Shown here: in pieces, positions 32,791 to 43,994 of the stretch
How positions within the stretch are numbered: the stretch's first letter is position 1
Layout of the letters: the number at the start of each line of letters is the position of its first letter
DNA from: Opisthorchis felineus
Lineage: Eukaryota > Platyhelminthes > Trematoda > Opisthorchiida > Opisthorchiidae
Reading direction: 5' to 3'
Length of the DNA stretch: 64,000 nt
Assembly: GCA_004794785.1 (NCBI GenBank)
Contig: SJOL01007009.1
Coordinates: 1 to 64,000 of the forward strand
Notes under the pieces: model-generated
What the model was told of the DNA's origin: nothing
The model's database searches: none
What the model saw: only the letters and a program-made list of their open reading frames with translations
Translations under genes and position numbers: made by a program

Positions 32791-35221
32791 GTAAGTAAAA
32801 CATTGACATTTTGAATCAAACAGATTACCTTCCCTTGAAGAGTATGGCTATTATGGTGCGATATACCCTCTTTAACAAAACTTTAGTAAACATTGAAGAT
32901 AAATGCCACAAAGCAGGAGTACTTGAAAGCTTCAAAAATTACATTAAGGCTCCAAGCTACAAAAAATATCGGCGGAATTCATCCTACTGCTGTCGCTTCC
33001 GAACAGAGACCACTGAAGAGGAACAGCCTAACTGGGTTCGTTTGAGGGTGGCATCTCTTGAGGGGACATAACCCGTCAACCTTACGTGAAATTATCTATC
33101 TAAATATTGCGGACTTTGGCAATGATGTCATCAAAAAGAAGGTATATTGATATGTTTTGTTTTTTTATAGTGTCTCCGGTATCACTCCACATATAAAGGC
33201 CACCCGCGGTCGTATCATCATCATAGTAAAAGTCAGGATATCTCCGTAAGACAGCCACTAATTAACAAGCCAGACCAAAGCTTGCACGCCATCCAGTTAT
33301 ACATGTTCTTGCTTTCTCAATCGTCATGAGCCTGAAAGTGTTTTCATATGCGTCTCCAGCTAGGGATGTTGCTAAAACGGCATCAATACAGTGACTGCAA
33401 TGAGTAAAATACAATGGTTGCATTAAATTATTTCAGACGGCATGCTACAAGGCTGAAGCATGACACAAGCTAGTCCAAACTACCGTCATAATCTGCCCGT
33501 ATGACGATAATTCGTGTACAACGTTTTAGACCGGATCACATTGCCACAAAACACCAAATGCGCAAGCCTTATGATGTCCTCGTCATATATGCAGTGAAAC
33601 CCCTGGGAAGGTTACACTTTTTTTTCGTTAAGCATGTTTCTTATAGGACGCGGGACCACTTTAGATGATTTGAATGTGCACATTTGAATCAGCTGACTGA
33701 GCAACTAACCGGTGTGCTGAGCCTAAAAACCAACCTTAGCGATTACAAGGTAAATTCAAGCTACCGCTCATTGGGTGACCTCAAAACACTATCTGCACCG
33801 TAAATCAAGGCAAAACGTTTGGCGTGATGACTGGTCACTATCAACCAAGCATATGCGCCCAAAATTACTGACACGTGCAATCAGTTTGCTTCACGTGCTA
33901 CATAAGGACTAATTATTAGCAGTTCGCCGTCTGTGTCTTGATGCCGTCTTGTGGCTTTGGATTAGATCAGATGGCACGGATTCCACTTCGAGTGAAGTCA
34001 GTCAATTGCTACGTTATTGGCGAGCCACCTGACGGTGCCAATCGGTACCGGGCTTTCCATGTGGACCGGTCTTCTGAGAAAGTCGTGACCGTTGAAAAAT
34101 CTTCAACGATCCAGCAAAAATATCTTGTCATGGGAAGTGACTTCTGTTGAGGGCAGTCTGCCTACTGGAAGTCATTCGTAGGCTATCTAAAACAGTGTGG
34201 AGTTCACAAAACTGCATATATCTTTTGACAAGTGATGTCACTGATGTGCGCGGTGTGGCATATTCAAGTGATATTTCCGCTTGAAGTTATGTGTTATAGC
34301 AAGCTTCATAGACAGTCATGGTTTTGTTAATTTCAGTTCACCGACACTCAAGAGGCCACCTTCAGGAAGACTAACCGCTATGCGGCGTACTTCAGTAGTA
34401 AACGTTCTCCAAGAATAAAACGTCATGGATTGATTTCCCAATATGGTTCATGTGTGGCAAATTTAGCCACATATCACCTCGACTATCCTTCAGTCAGCTA
34501 TGCCTCTTACTCTGGAGAAGTACCTTGTTTCTAAGGTTTAATACTAAGCCAGAGCTAATAAGTGTGCTGATTGACTGATGTGGGATTCTTGCTTCCTCCA
34601 ATTATAGACACGGAGTAGTTGAATATGGGGGCCAAAAAGACTGTTAATTTTAGAAACTTTGTATAAATAGAACACGGTGTAATGACCTAAAAATAGGATG
34701 CGTTGGTATATACTCTAGAATAAGCACTGCAGCTGTTGAGGTAGCATTAACGTTCTTTTACTTCCTCCCAAAGTCTGTCACATCCTCATTGAAAAGAACC
34801 CATCTTGTTTGGCCTTGCAAGGCGTACTTTGATAATGGGGGTCCTTTCAGAATAGACTGTCTTGCGGAAGAGCACTTCTGAACATTTTTGGGAAATAGTC
34901 CTTCTCGAGAGGGGAAATATAAGACTATGCCCCTTTAAAAAGACCACACTTGAAAAACAATAACTTCTAATCAGTCCTTCTTTGAAAAAGTGTGCTAATG
35001 TTGCTTCATCTTTGGAGACCACCTGCAGAAACTCAACGGAGATGGCTTACTTCGTTGAGCACTCTCTCATAAGATGCACTTGACCATTAGGAGGACTAAC
35101 AAGAAGGAATTCTTTCGTGTGAAATTTTTCCTCCAAAGTAAAAAGAATTATTTTCCTGAAGGAAACTACTCATAACGTTTACAATAAAGATTTCAACCTC
35201 TCCATGAATCTGTGTTGAAAA
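32791..35221. other. Intron, unassigned
   Basis: No phase-1 exon found. Some frames at 32811-33071 and 33938-34510 are open for 60-85 codons, but I see no domain and no matching splice sites. A long T run precedes 33640. Confidence 0.35.
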
Positions 35222-35372
35222 GCCGAAAAGCAATCTACGGATGTTTAATCATTGCTGGGAATCTTCTGAAGTGCGCATCTCACGGAACCCGCGACATTCT
35301 AGTCAGTGGTCAAACAGTTAACAGTTAACCGTTTAACCACGAGCGGCTGATCAAAAGTGTGCTTGGCCTTCG
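35222..35372 (-). repeat. SINE family A fragment
   Basis: Shares GAATCTTCTGAAGTGCGCAT, CACGGAACCC and CACGAGCGGCTGATCA with the copies at 23155 and 52021. It is abruptly joined at about 35373 to a hammerhead-core repeat. Confidence 0.55.
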
Positions 35373-35375
35373 TTC

Positions 35376-35725
35376 AAGGTTGCTGAAAATCCTTCGGCAA
35401 GCCACGACAGGTTTCGTCCTTCTTGGGCCTCAGGTGGGAGCAGACAACGAGTTTTCCTTCAGTCCAACTTATGTCCCACTTGAACACAAATTGTACAAAA
35501 TACGCCAGATGCACTCGTGAGATCAGCTGAGATTCACCTGGGTCCCTACAAAAACCAAATCGGTGTGCAAATGAGTGTAGTTCACGAACTTCGTACAACT
35601 GGGGCTCAAGTAGAACATAAGGTTGTTTGAAGATAAACTCGGAAACTGTGCCTAGCTGATCCACAATGCGGAAGAAACTAGCCTTTGGCTGTCGAAGAGT
35701 CTTCACCAACCTTATGAGTAGTTCT
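35376..35725. repeat. Two hammerhead-core repeats head to head
   Basis: From 35376 to about 35585 a copy lies on the minus strand. Its reversed core reads CCCACCTGAGG, GGCCCAAGAAGGAC, GAAAC, CTGTCGTGG, so the GAAA box is intact but the CTGATGA box is damaged. From about 35600 to 35725 the 3' half of a second copy lies on the plus strand (GCTGATCCACAATGCGGAAG at its core, badly worn; end CACCAACCTTATGAGTAG). The two 5' ends meet, forming a large imperfect palindrome. Confidence 0.6.
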
Positions 35726-35739
35726 CCTCAAGAAAACAT

Positions 35740-35890
35740 ACTGCGATATCGTACCAACTGTTAAATGAGGCGGCCTTTGTGCAGCACACTTATTTGAAGA
35801 ATATCATAAACGAGCGATTCAGCTGGAAGTCAGTTAAATCCAGTCTCCCCTTGAAACCATATTAGTGTGCAAATCAGCGTATTCGGTGAC
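35740..35890 (-). repeat. Second repeat subfamily (GATATCGTACCAAC)
   Basis: Matches, in the opposite direction, 26400-26545, and in the same direction 43995-44140 (TGCGATATCGTACCAAC, GAGGCGGCCTTTGTGCAGC, AATATCATAAACGAG). It shares the ACTCATTTGC 5' end with the hammerhead elements but has another 3' body, so it is a related subfamily or a composite. Confidence 0.55.
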
Positions 35891-36641
35891 GAAAGAATGA
35901 TCATATTTGTGCGCCAAATAGATAGAAATCGTATCCTAAGAACTTGAATCGTCTAGAAGAACAATCTTGTCTTCACTAGAGATTAATTTACTAGAGAATT
36001 AACTATTTGGCGACAAAAACGCATCAAACTTCAGTGTGTGAATCCTGCATTTTGTTGAAGGAAGATTTTACACAAAAGAATAATCAAGAGTGAGGCGTGT
36101 ATAAAGTGGGTGAACGTTTGGTAAAAGAGAATCTATGGTGGGGCAGTCTTCATGGGACAGCATTGAGGTGGTCTTGCTTGAAGGTGTGGAACGGATGCGC
36201 ACTCATGATGCATTAGCCTGATGATGTCTGTCGCCTTGTCTTTTGTTTTTTGGATTCGCTTTAACCCTATCATTTTACCACGCGGATCAGTGCGCTAATT
36301 TCCGATGCTCAGAGAAAGAAACGGAACTGAGATAGTTTCTATATACTGCTTTCACATGTTGCTTAACTTACCTAAAAAGTTCTAAACAAGTCGCCAAAAA
36401 ATCCAGGATTGCAGATCTCGCTTGATTATGTAAAAGTGCTGACTCATTCCTCTAACCGTTATTGATGTGAGCTAGTTTTTGGTATGCCCAAATCTCTAGC
36501 CAACTGCTGTATGCTGAATTCAACAGGAAAATTGTATAACAAGTGCTAGCGATGTGCCAAAGGAAGAACAATCTTATTTATCAAATGAGACTGCAGTTCG
36601 ATATCTTCAAATTAATGTTACCTTGCTTCATACTTCCACAG
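35891..36641. other. Intron before exon 13
   Basis: No feature recognised; A+T-rich with no phase-1 exon. Confidence 0.35.
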
Positions 36642-36704
36642 TGTTTCAATCATCAATAGTGAGAATGTTGGAGACAATTTCCTTCATCTCCCAGGCGCAA
36701 AACG
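36642..36704 (+). CDS. Phase-1 exon 13 (63 nt, helical module)
   Basis: Acceptor CTTCATACTTCCACAG; donor AACG|GTAAGC; 63 nt, phase 1 both ends. The peptide FQSSIVRMLETISFISQAQN has the hydrophobic run I-V..L..I.FI at helical spacing. The frame also runs on upstream as part of a longer open frame, so splice evidence rather than openness fixes its limits. Confidence 0.7.
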
Positions 36705-37927
36705 GTAAGCAAACCTTATATCATTCTCCTCATAAACATCTGAGTTACTTTGATTGTTTGCTTGGAATTCTGGAGAAAATGGACTTATTCACGACGAGGG
36801 AAGACATGCATATCTAACATATAATGAGTAAAAGATGGATCACAATATCGTAAAAGATTGCAACTTGACAAGTCACAACGTCCACGCCAATCTTTATTTG
36901 TCACCAGTTATATTTAAACTGAAGTGATTTTTTTGGATGATGAAAGTAATAGGTTCAAAATGCGGTTCTTTAAGGAGACGTTTCTTTCTAGCACAACACA
37001 CTTTTGCAAGGCGGGGCGATGTATGTTGACCGCTCCAAATTATTTAAATTCATCCTCAGATCTGTTCAACTATCTCCAAAGGCTTGCCCTGTCGTCGAAT
37101 CATTGCCTTGCTTCTCATGAAAACCTGTGACGTCACTAACAGACAACGTGAAAAGCCTAACTCCTTACCTAGTCTGAATGTAGGAATCTCGAAAGGGGGA
37201 TGATTCCATTTCTGATGCGCTTATTCACGCTTATTAGAATGGAAGTTATTAATCAGTTTGGCAGATGAAAAATGCCACATCTTTTCTCAAAGGAAATGTA
37301 CCAAGCAATCTCACGAAAATCATCTTCATATGATAATGTTTGAGTGATAGTCTAGTTGAGCAGGCGAGAAAAATTTAACCGATACGGTACCTAGGTGTAG
37401 CTGTCTGTTTTCGTCAGATCATTCCCACACTCCGCGGCGTGAGATAGTCGAGACAGTAGGAGATGATTGATCGGTAACATCTTCGAGCGTTGAAAACCCG
37501 ATTTGCTTCCCTAAATAATTTGGTATTCTGCTCATTCTGCATTAGCAACTGTTACACTTATGCTGGAGCGCGCATACGCAACTCTGGGCATATACTACAC
37601 GCAAAAATAGAGTCCTTAGGAAATGAAATAAATAAATGACCTTGTCTTATCAATATTGAAGAGTTTGCCAAACATATAATATACGTGCACACATAAATAC
37701 TTGGTTCACGTGAGAGTGGTGTGGGAATAAATCATACAAATGTTTTAAATTCTATGAAATACTTAGAAACAATCAAAGAAAACCGTCTGGTTTCACGCTT
37801 CTGTAACGGTACCTGACCTGGTATTTAGATTTGTGCCTAACTAAAGGTTTACTTTACCATGCTGTTGAATCAGGGGGTTACCGAAACTGTTCAGAACCAC
37901 TGTAAGCTTTTTATTTTCCTCTTTTAG
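36705..37927. other. Intron between exons 13 and 14
   Basis: Nothing recognised; no donor and acceptor pair of the right phase found. Confidence 0.35.
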
Positions 37928-37993
37928 TAAACACAGAACAAGTTGCAGACACAGAATCCATGGTGAAAATCATAATGAAGAAATGCCTTTCAA
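37928..37993 (+). CDS. Phase-1 exon 14 (66 nt, helical module)
   Basis: Acceptor TTTATTTTCCTCTTTTAG; donor TCAA|GTAAGA; 66 nt, phase 1 both ends. The peptide starts NTEQVADTESMVKIIMKKC, helical with V, M-V, I-I-M. It has one cysteine, unusual among these modules, and is one codon longer than the 63-nt class. Confidence 0.65.
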
Positions 37994-38737
37994 GTAAGAA
38001 TTATCAAAAGATAGACTCTACTTGGATTTCCGTTGGAGTGATTGTCTTACTATTAAACGGTCGGATAAAATACACCAACCTTTGAACTGCTGTTCTATTC
38101 GTCGTGCATCATTTTATACTTCTTGGCACAGAGTTGCGCTTTCGAAACAACAGAGCAATGAGCCAACTTTGCAAATATAGGCCTTTGTCAGGAGGGCGAT
38201 TTCTACTTTCTTTGCATAAGAATGCTCGGAGCAAAACATATGTATGCTTAAGTTTAAGCAGCTTATATCAAGCGGCCTATTATTTTGTAATACTGTGCAT
38301 AGTATAAATCGGGATATGAGAATGAAATATATTTTAGGTGGATAGCGATGGTTAGCTGAGTTCCGTAACCATATTATGTAGTTGAAATTGTTGGCTTGTG
38401 CAGGACGCATGAGTTGGATTGGTCTGGCAACTCCTAATTCAGTGAATATGTTTTTCCAACAATACCGATAATAACGTATAATCGTGGTGCAGAATCTGAT
38501 TGATCAGAGATTATAGCTGTTTTAAAAACGAGCAATTAGTGAAATTTTGTGCTAGCTCCACTGCTGTCTGACATATTTGCCAAAGCACTGCCAGTTTATA
38601 TGCCTTCAATAGTCCATATGTTATTTGTATTGTTTCTCGCAGGATTAAAGTTATTCTAATTGTGGTATAAAGACAACCGATGAGTATTCATTTTTTAGTG
38701 GACAATTGCTGTTTTTATTCTTTACTGAAATTTTCAG
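37994..38737. other. Intron between exons 14 and 15
   Basis: No recognised feature. Confidence 0.35.
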
Positions 38738-38800
38738 TGATTAACGAAACTGTCAAAAAAGTTGAAGAGCTTGTTCAACGTTTTGCTTCTCACTATCCGG
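38738..38800 (+). CDS. Phase-1 exon 15 (63 nt, helical module)
   Basis: Acceptor TTTACTGAAATTTTCAG; donor CCGG|GTAAGA; 63 nt, phase 1 both ends. The peptide INETVKKVEELVQRFASHYP has a clean heptad-like order (I..V..V..LV..F). It includes an N-E-T glycosylation sequon, usable only if the product is secreted. The distance to exon 14 is 744 nt. Confidence 0.72.
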
Positions 38801-39602
38801 GTAAGATATTGTTGAGCTAGCGAGAAGATATGCTGTTGTCTGTCCTACCAATAAAGCAATATAGCCTTGATAAAATTATCCGGTAAATATTCATGAAGTA
38901 TCAGGTGGTAGCGGGAAGTGCCTTGTTTTCAAAGTTTTTCTCTAGAAGATTAATCATTCTTAGGGAAACCAGGTCTTTCAGTTGAGTTGGCTAGTAGTTT
39001 GATGCAAAACACAGTAATTCGAACGGGATCTTCAACAAAATCTGACGTTTCGACTGTCAAAACACACGCATTTGCCCTGCATCGATTGCCGTACTTTATG
39101 GAATTAGCTCTCTTTAATTTGAATGGTGAATCATATGTAATACGTATCCTGAATTGCTGGATCCAACTAAGTGCAGGAGTGAACAAAACCAGTCCTGGGC
39201 TTACTTCAAAGACGTGATAAACATTTCAGCTTGAGCATGTCAAACCAGAAAGTGAAGTTAGTGAATCATGATTTCTGGAGATGTCTGTACAGTACAACTG
39301 CCTTGTCTGTCTTTATAAGCATTTTGAGGAATATAGGGTTATTTAAAAGACATATTATGAAGACCCAGTGGTAATGCAACTATTCCGTCCCTTCCTCTAA
39401 TAAGAGAATCCAGGCTATTGAAGGGTTACTCAGTCTGTAATGACCCATTTTGGCGAAGGATTTTCAACTATGATTGCAAATGCACAAAAATAAGTTTTGC
39501 AAGCTCAGGTTGCCTTGTACGATGTGCGTAAAGACGTTGACCTTACACTTAGCACCTGGCTGCTGCCAGAGTAAAAAACAAACTGGTCGGTGTATGGACC
39601 TA
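38801..39602. other. Intron between exons 15 and the next repeat
   Basis: No recognised feature; open frames on both strands around 38950-39217 mirror each other. Confidence 0.35.
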
Positions 39603-39830
39603 CTACACTACTCACAAGGTTGCTGAAAACTTCAACAGCTCACGACCGGTTTTGCCCTTCTTGGGGCTCATCAGGTAGGCGCAGACCCCGAGTTTTCGCC
39701 AAACTTATGTTCTACTTGAACCCAAATTCGACAAATATACGCATTTGTTTTTCATTTTGGCTCTGACGGGAGACTCACCTGGGGCCCGGCTGAATCTCTC
39801 ATTTATGACGTTCGTAAGCAGCACATTAAC
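39603..39830 (-). repeat. Hammerhead-core repeat, minus strand
   Basis: On the minus strand: CTCACCTGG region, TAGAACATAAG, CTCGGGGTCTGCGCCTAC, CTGATGA (39674-39668), GCCCCAAGAAGGGC, AAAA (39653-39650, where GAAA is needed), ACCGGT, CGTGAG, ending TTTTCAGCAACCTTGTGAGT. It is full length like the 5519 copy and shares its G-to-A core change. It lies antisense in the intron before exon 16. Confidence 0.65.
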
Positions 39831-40366
39831 CGTCTTCACATCATGTGTATTCGATTAATAACATCTCATGTTTGCGCGATCCCTTGCCCTTACTTCGAAA
39901 CTAAAATGTTCTGAGAAGCTAGGACTTCCTGGGATCTACAAATTGATATATTCGCTTCGGCCTTTAATAGTTCAAGTGGCAATGTATTATTTGCGGAATT
40001 TGAAACTAAACCGTGGAAAGTGTTGCTCGTACTAAACACCAGAAACAACATAACACAAGGCAACTCTAAGATCACTAAGCAACATAAAGGCCAAAAAAGC
40101 AATTTTTCAGACGTCTCCTCTGGGCAACAATCGTATCTGGATTCATCTGGTCGGGTGAATATCTGCAGTAAAAAATCCTTCGTGAACAGGATTGTCAAAC
40201 AAGTGAAAGGATTTTGTGCCTCATGAACTTTTACCACATAAGCTCTTTTTTTAAGCGAATGTGAACTGCTGACATTAAAGTGTTAGTGGGACAAAATGTG
40301 TTAGACAATTTATTATTGATTATCTTTGGTGGTGAAGTCTCTACTTTCCGTCAATGACCACATTAG
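39831..40366. other. Intron before exon 16
   Basis: No recognised feature. Mirror-image open frames on the two strands at 39890-40237 have no domain. Confidence 0.35.
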
Positions 40367-40420
40367 GTTTACAAGACCTCAGCGAACATATCCATCAGTT
40401 GGAAGATCAACTGCGAGCCA
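40367..40420 (+). CDS. Phase-1 exon 16 (54 nt, helical module)
   Basis: Acceptor CAATGACCACATTAG with a pyrimidine tract upstream (TCTCTACTTTCC); donor GCCA|GTAAGT; 54 nt, phase 1 both ends. The peptide LQDLSEHIHQLEDQLRA is a very regular heptad (L..L...I..L...L), the most coiled-coil-like module. An earlier acceptor would bring the wrong phase, so this start is chosen by phase. Confidence 0.6.
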
Positions 40421-41480
40421 GTAAGTTCATTTTGTGTCAGCTAATGGAAATACTGATGGTAGTAGAACAATTCAGAGTTGATCCACTCAATCGTTTTTTG
40501 GAACCAGTTACGCTGTTTAGTTGTCATAACGCATTTAGGCACACCTAGCCTGGTGTGTTAGAACTAGGTCGTGCCACAGCACTGCTGGCCCCGCTTTTTT
40601 GCCAGTCGTCTTTGAATCCCGGTACTAAGCTTTAAAAGCAGGAATGAACATTTATACTACGAGGCAATTGATTAACTTCTTGAAGCCTGTGTTTTTGTCA
40701 CGGTGGATCACCCACCACGCAAATCTAAAGTTGATTCTACTTGTACCGTTGGAGCCAGCAGGAGAAGGCCATTTGTTCCACCTACAACCTACAACTAGTT
40801 GGGTTCTGGTTATTAGAATTAAACGTTGCTGTGGTTAGACGTCACTGATATATGTTAAATCAAGTTTTGTTTAAAACGTAATATGAACAAGGTCCAGTTG
40901 TTCAGAGAGCAAGCATAATTTTGGAGTTCTTAAGTGAAGTATTTAATTTTCAAAACACCAGGATTACTAGGGCTCATTTGACAGATTTCAAGCTTTTGAA
41001 GTAAGGGGCTGCCTGCATAGAATCAAATGGTCGAACTCTGGTATATAACCAATTTTCTATTTTTGCATCCTCTCTTAAAGTGGCTAAAGATCGTTTGCGA
41101 AAGAAATGGCACCTAACATGGTGGTCAATCACTATTCGGTAAAAGAATGATTGATCCAATAGGCGGAATAAATGCCGCACCCTATTCAGACCGCAGTCCG
41201 TTATCTAAAGTGTGTAAAGCTACTCACCAGTCAGATTACAACGCCATTTTTCTGCGCTTCCTAAGAGTGAGGTCGTAACAGCCTTGACGTTACATATTCT
41301 GCTTGAATACCCCATATAATTGCATATAAGGTTCCACAAAGTGCCTACAGCACAGGTGCAGTCATTTATAAAAACGTGTGACGATAAATTTGGCGTTCTT
41401 AAATCTTCCAGAAATAAATAAACCAGTCCTTTTTTCTAATTTTGTTACTGAAGTCTGTTCCTGTTGACCACTTCCTCCAG
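40421..41480. other. Intron between exons 16 and 17
   Basis: No recognised feature. Confidence 0.35.
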
Positions 41481-41537
41481 ACTCTTCCGCTGTCGCTTTT
41501 AAACATAACGAGGTTGGTGGGAATTTGAATGAGCAAG
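41481..41537 (+). CDS. Phase-1 exon 17 (57 nt)
   Basis: Acceptor CCACTTCCTCCAG; donor CAAG|GTAAAT; 57 nt, phase 1 both ends. The peptide SSAVAFKHNEVGGNLNEQ is polar with two glycines, and is not helical like the others. It may close the helical block. It is supported by splice sites and phase. Confidence 0.5.
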
Positions 41538-42527
41538 GTAAATTTATGACCATCTTTTAATCTCTCCTGGTGTACAGAGATTCAGCAGTTAGAGTCGTAT
41601 AACAACGAAACTTAGATCTTCAAAGTTCAATTTATCCATTATGCTGTTTGTTAAGACTTACCTTCCTCGGTGCTCACAGTAGTCATTTTAAGCAGAAATT
41701 TGCTGTGAAAATTTAACACACTTGCGGGGGATTGGATTATTTTTCTTGCAATAACGTCAAAGCTTCAAGACAGTGTCATCTTTTGTTTCTAAAATGACCT
41801 TAAACTACAGGCCCATAAAACTCGTGTTACCGAGACCCAACAAAATACACCGTACTCCATATGGTGTTTTTCAGCTATAGTAGGTACATATCCTGTCGTC
41901 AAGTTACACAGTGAATCGTCCTTTTATAGGGTCAGCTACAGGATTTACTCCATGGATATAAGCGTACTCGTCGTCTATCAACCCACAGGATGAGTGGTTT
42001 TTACTAACCCATGGTTTTGCTTCTGATGGGGTACTGCAATTCATTCTGCCTCCAATCGATTGTTTTCAGTAGGTGATTATCAACTAAATACCCCAACAAA
42101 ATATGTTGTTCTCATTCAGGAACTCACCTAGTGTCAGGTGAGAGTGGAAGAATCTCTCAGTTGAGGGGATAAGTTACCTATATACAAGCATAACACCACA
42201 GAGTTGCACTGCAGCAACATTTCATCGGTTCTGTGCACTCAAGCACTTACATGTTTAAGGTGCCCGATAGAAGAAGTGGGCACTGTCAACAAACGGTCAG
42301 GTTAATAAAAAATAGCGGTTTCTTCAATACCAAAATAATCCACTTTATGTTTAAAAAGTTAGACACTCTCAAATAAATATTACTGTTTCTGATCTAAACA
42401 TGTCTCGCGATAATGAAGGTTACTAAAAAATTACTCTCATCAAAAAGACTTCATCCAGTTTTGCCCCATTACACGCACCACCAACCTATTAAAATCGTTC
42501 ATAACAGCTCCAATAAAGAGAACGAAG
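41538..42527. other. Intron before the possible last exon
   Basis: No recognised feature. Confidence 0.35.
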
Positions 42528-42640
42528 ACAACAATGCAGCCTCAGTTTGTTCAAAGGCAGTCCACTCTGTACTTAACACTGTGACGAATGTGGCATATTC
42601 TGTTGCCTGGGAACTGGACTACAACCAGTCTACCACATAG
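42528..42640 (+). CDS. Possible last exon of the many-exon gene
   Basis: In phase 1 from AACGAAG|AC, the frame reads NNAASVCSKAVHSVLNTVTN, then VAYSVAWELDYNQSTT, and stops at TAG (42638-42640). AATAAA follows at 42753-42758, 113 nt downstream. Weak points: the acceptor lacks a pyrimidine tract, and a better-looking CAG at 42507 would enter in the wrong phase. If wrong, the gene continues further right. Confidence 0.35.
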
Positions 42641-42752
42641 TTGCCTTTAGAAGCGTCAATTAGGGTTTTTCACCGCAGTCTTCTCTGACAGTGGCTTAAA
42701 CTTCGTCACCTACTTGCGCAATTACTTGACTGGAATGATGCTGAATACCCCA

Positions 42753-42758
42753 AATAAA
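42753..42758 (+). promoter_or_regulatory. Poly(A) signal AATAAA
   Basis: Canonical hexamer 113 nt after the TAG at 42640. Meaningful only if the last-exon call holds. Confidence 0.35.
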
Positions 42759-43749
42759 AGTTTACATTACTTCCTGCGTGTTGTCAACTTCACGAAACCC
42801 TCAACTGACTGCAGATGTGCCAGTAAATTTTTTGATGGATGCCCCTATCTGAGACTCCCTGATCACTTTACGACCATCAACATGTTTTCGCTATCCTTCA
42901 AGTCTTGTTCCCTTTACGATCTCATTCGTGTGTTCTGTTTAGTCTTATTTGTGGTCCTGTTTATCACATCCAGTGTGATGCGCAGCACAGTACTGCCACA
43001 GACCAGTCTACTTCCATATATAATTTTTGTCAGGTTTCCCCTTAACCCGAGAAAATCTTGATCCAACCCTCCCAACGATTGCATGAACTCCACACTCGTT
43101 TTATTATTGCCCAGGCTTTTCCAAGATTCAATAATGCCTGTACTGAATGTCAAATTTCCTAAATTTTTATCTGAGTGCCAGCACCGTTTTGTCATTCTGT
43201 ATTTCAAACATTTTGTAGATTGTACCAGTTTCGGTCATCGAATTTTACTGAGTGCCATGCATCCCTTGAATGTTGGTCTATCAATGTTGGTCTATCAAAA
43301 TATATTCCGGTGTCTAACATCCACTTTAAGCTTAAACCAAGGTTTCTTTAGACAACTGTTTGCAGCAACATTTTCCTATTCTTTTCTTCTATGCTTATTG
43401 TTTACAACCAGATTCCCGTTTGGTGCCCAGATCCCCTCTTGTTTTCGACCTGAATGTGAACCACCCTTTGATCCTGTCATCACGCAACCAGTTTAATACA
43501 GCTATGTAGGCTTTGTCATATTTTGGCCACTCAGTACCGGTGTACAGAAACCGGAGAAACCCCACGGTTTAAGGTTTGTATCATTTTATTTTATTATCTG
43601 TTGATAAATCTCCATAAGAACGTATCGACTTTTGGGGTTGTGTGCGCAGCTCAACTGACTCACCTGATCGCTGAAGAAAAGCAATACCATTGTTTATCGT
43701 AACATGCTCCTGTTCGCCTTCGAAGCGCAGCTTTGGAAAATCAACGTAT
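42759..43749. other. Unassigned stretch
   Basis: Open frames on both strands (42714-43061 and 43083-43496 plus, 42914-43207 minus) mirror each other. The plus frames are hydrophobic and the minus frame has several N-x-T sites, but I recognise no family. The octet-like repeat TGTTGGTCTATCAA occurs twice in tandem at 43270-43297. Confidence 0.35.
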
Positions 43750-43980
43750 TGTTTAACAGATACTCTCACTTGCATACCAATTTGGTTGTCACGGCAGACT
43801 CAATTAAATCCCAACTGAATCTCTTGCTCATGTTCTCACTCAGCTGTATGCAATATGGGTTCAAGTAGGACATAAGTTGACAGGAACTTGGAGAATACGC
43901 CTATCTGATGAATCCCGAGAAGGGCAAAACCGGACATGGGCTGTCGAAGAGTTTTCAGCAACCCTATGAGTAGTGTATTA
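43750..43980 (+). repeat. Hammerhead-core repeat, plus strand
   Basis: From CTCTCACTTGCATACCAATT to TTTTCAGCAACCCTATGAGT. Core: GCCTAT, CTGATGA (43905-43911), ATCCCGAGAAGGGC, AAAA (43926-43929), CCGGAC, ATGGGC. The GAAA box is again AAAA, and stem III has lost its U, so it is inactive. Confidence 0.6.
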
Positions 43981-43994
43981 CGTCTATACACTGC

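Noticed and set aside
42914..43207. Minus frame with several N-x-T sites as an extra prominin-like or envelope-like exon
   Set aside because: No cysteine pair, membrane segment or splice sites in agreement; an equally open plus frame overlaps it.
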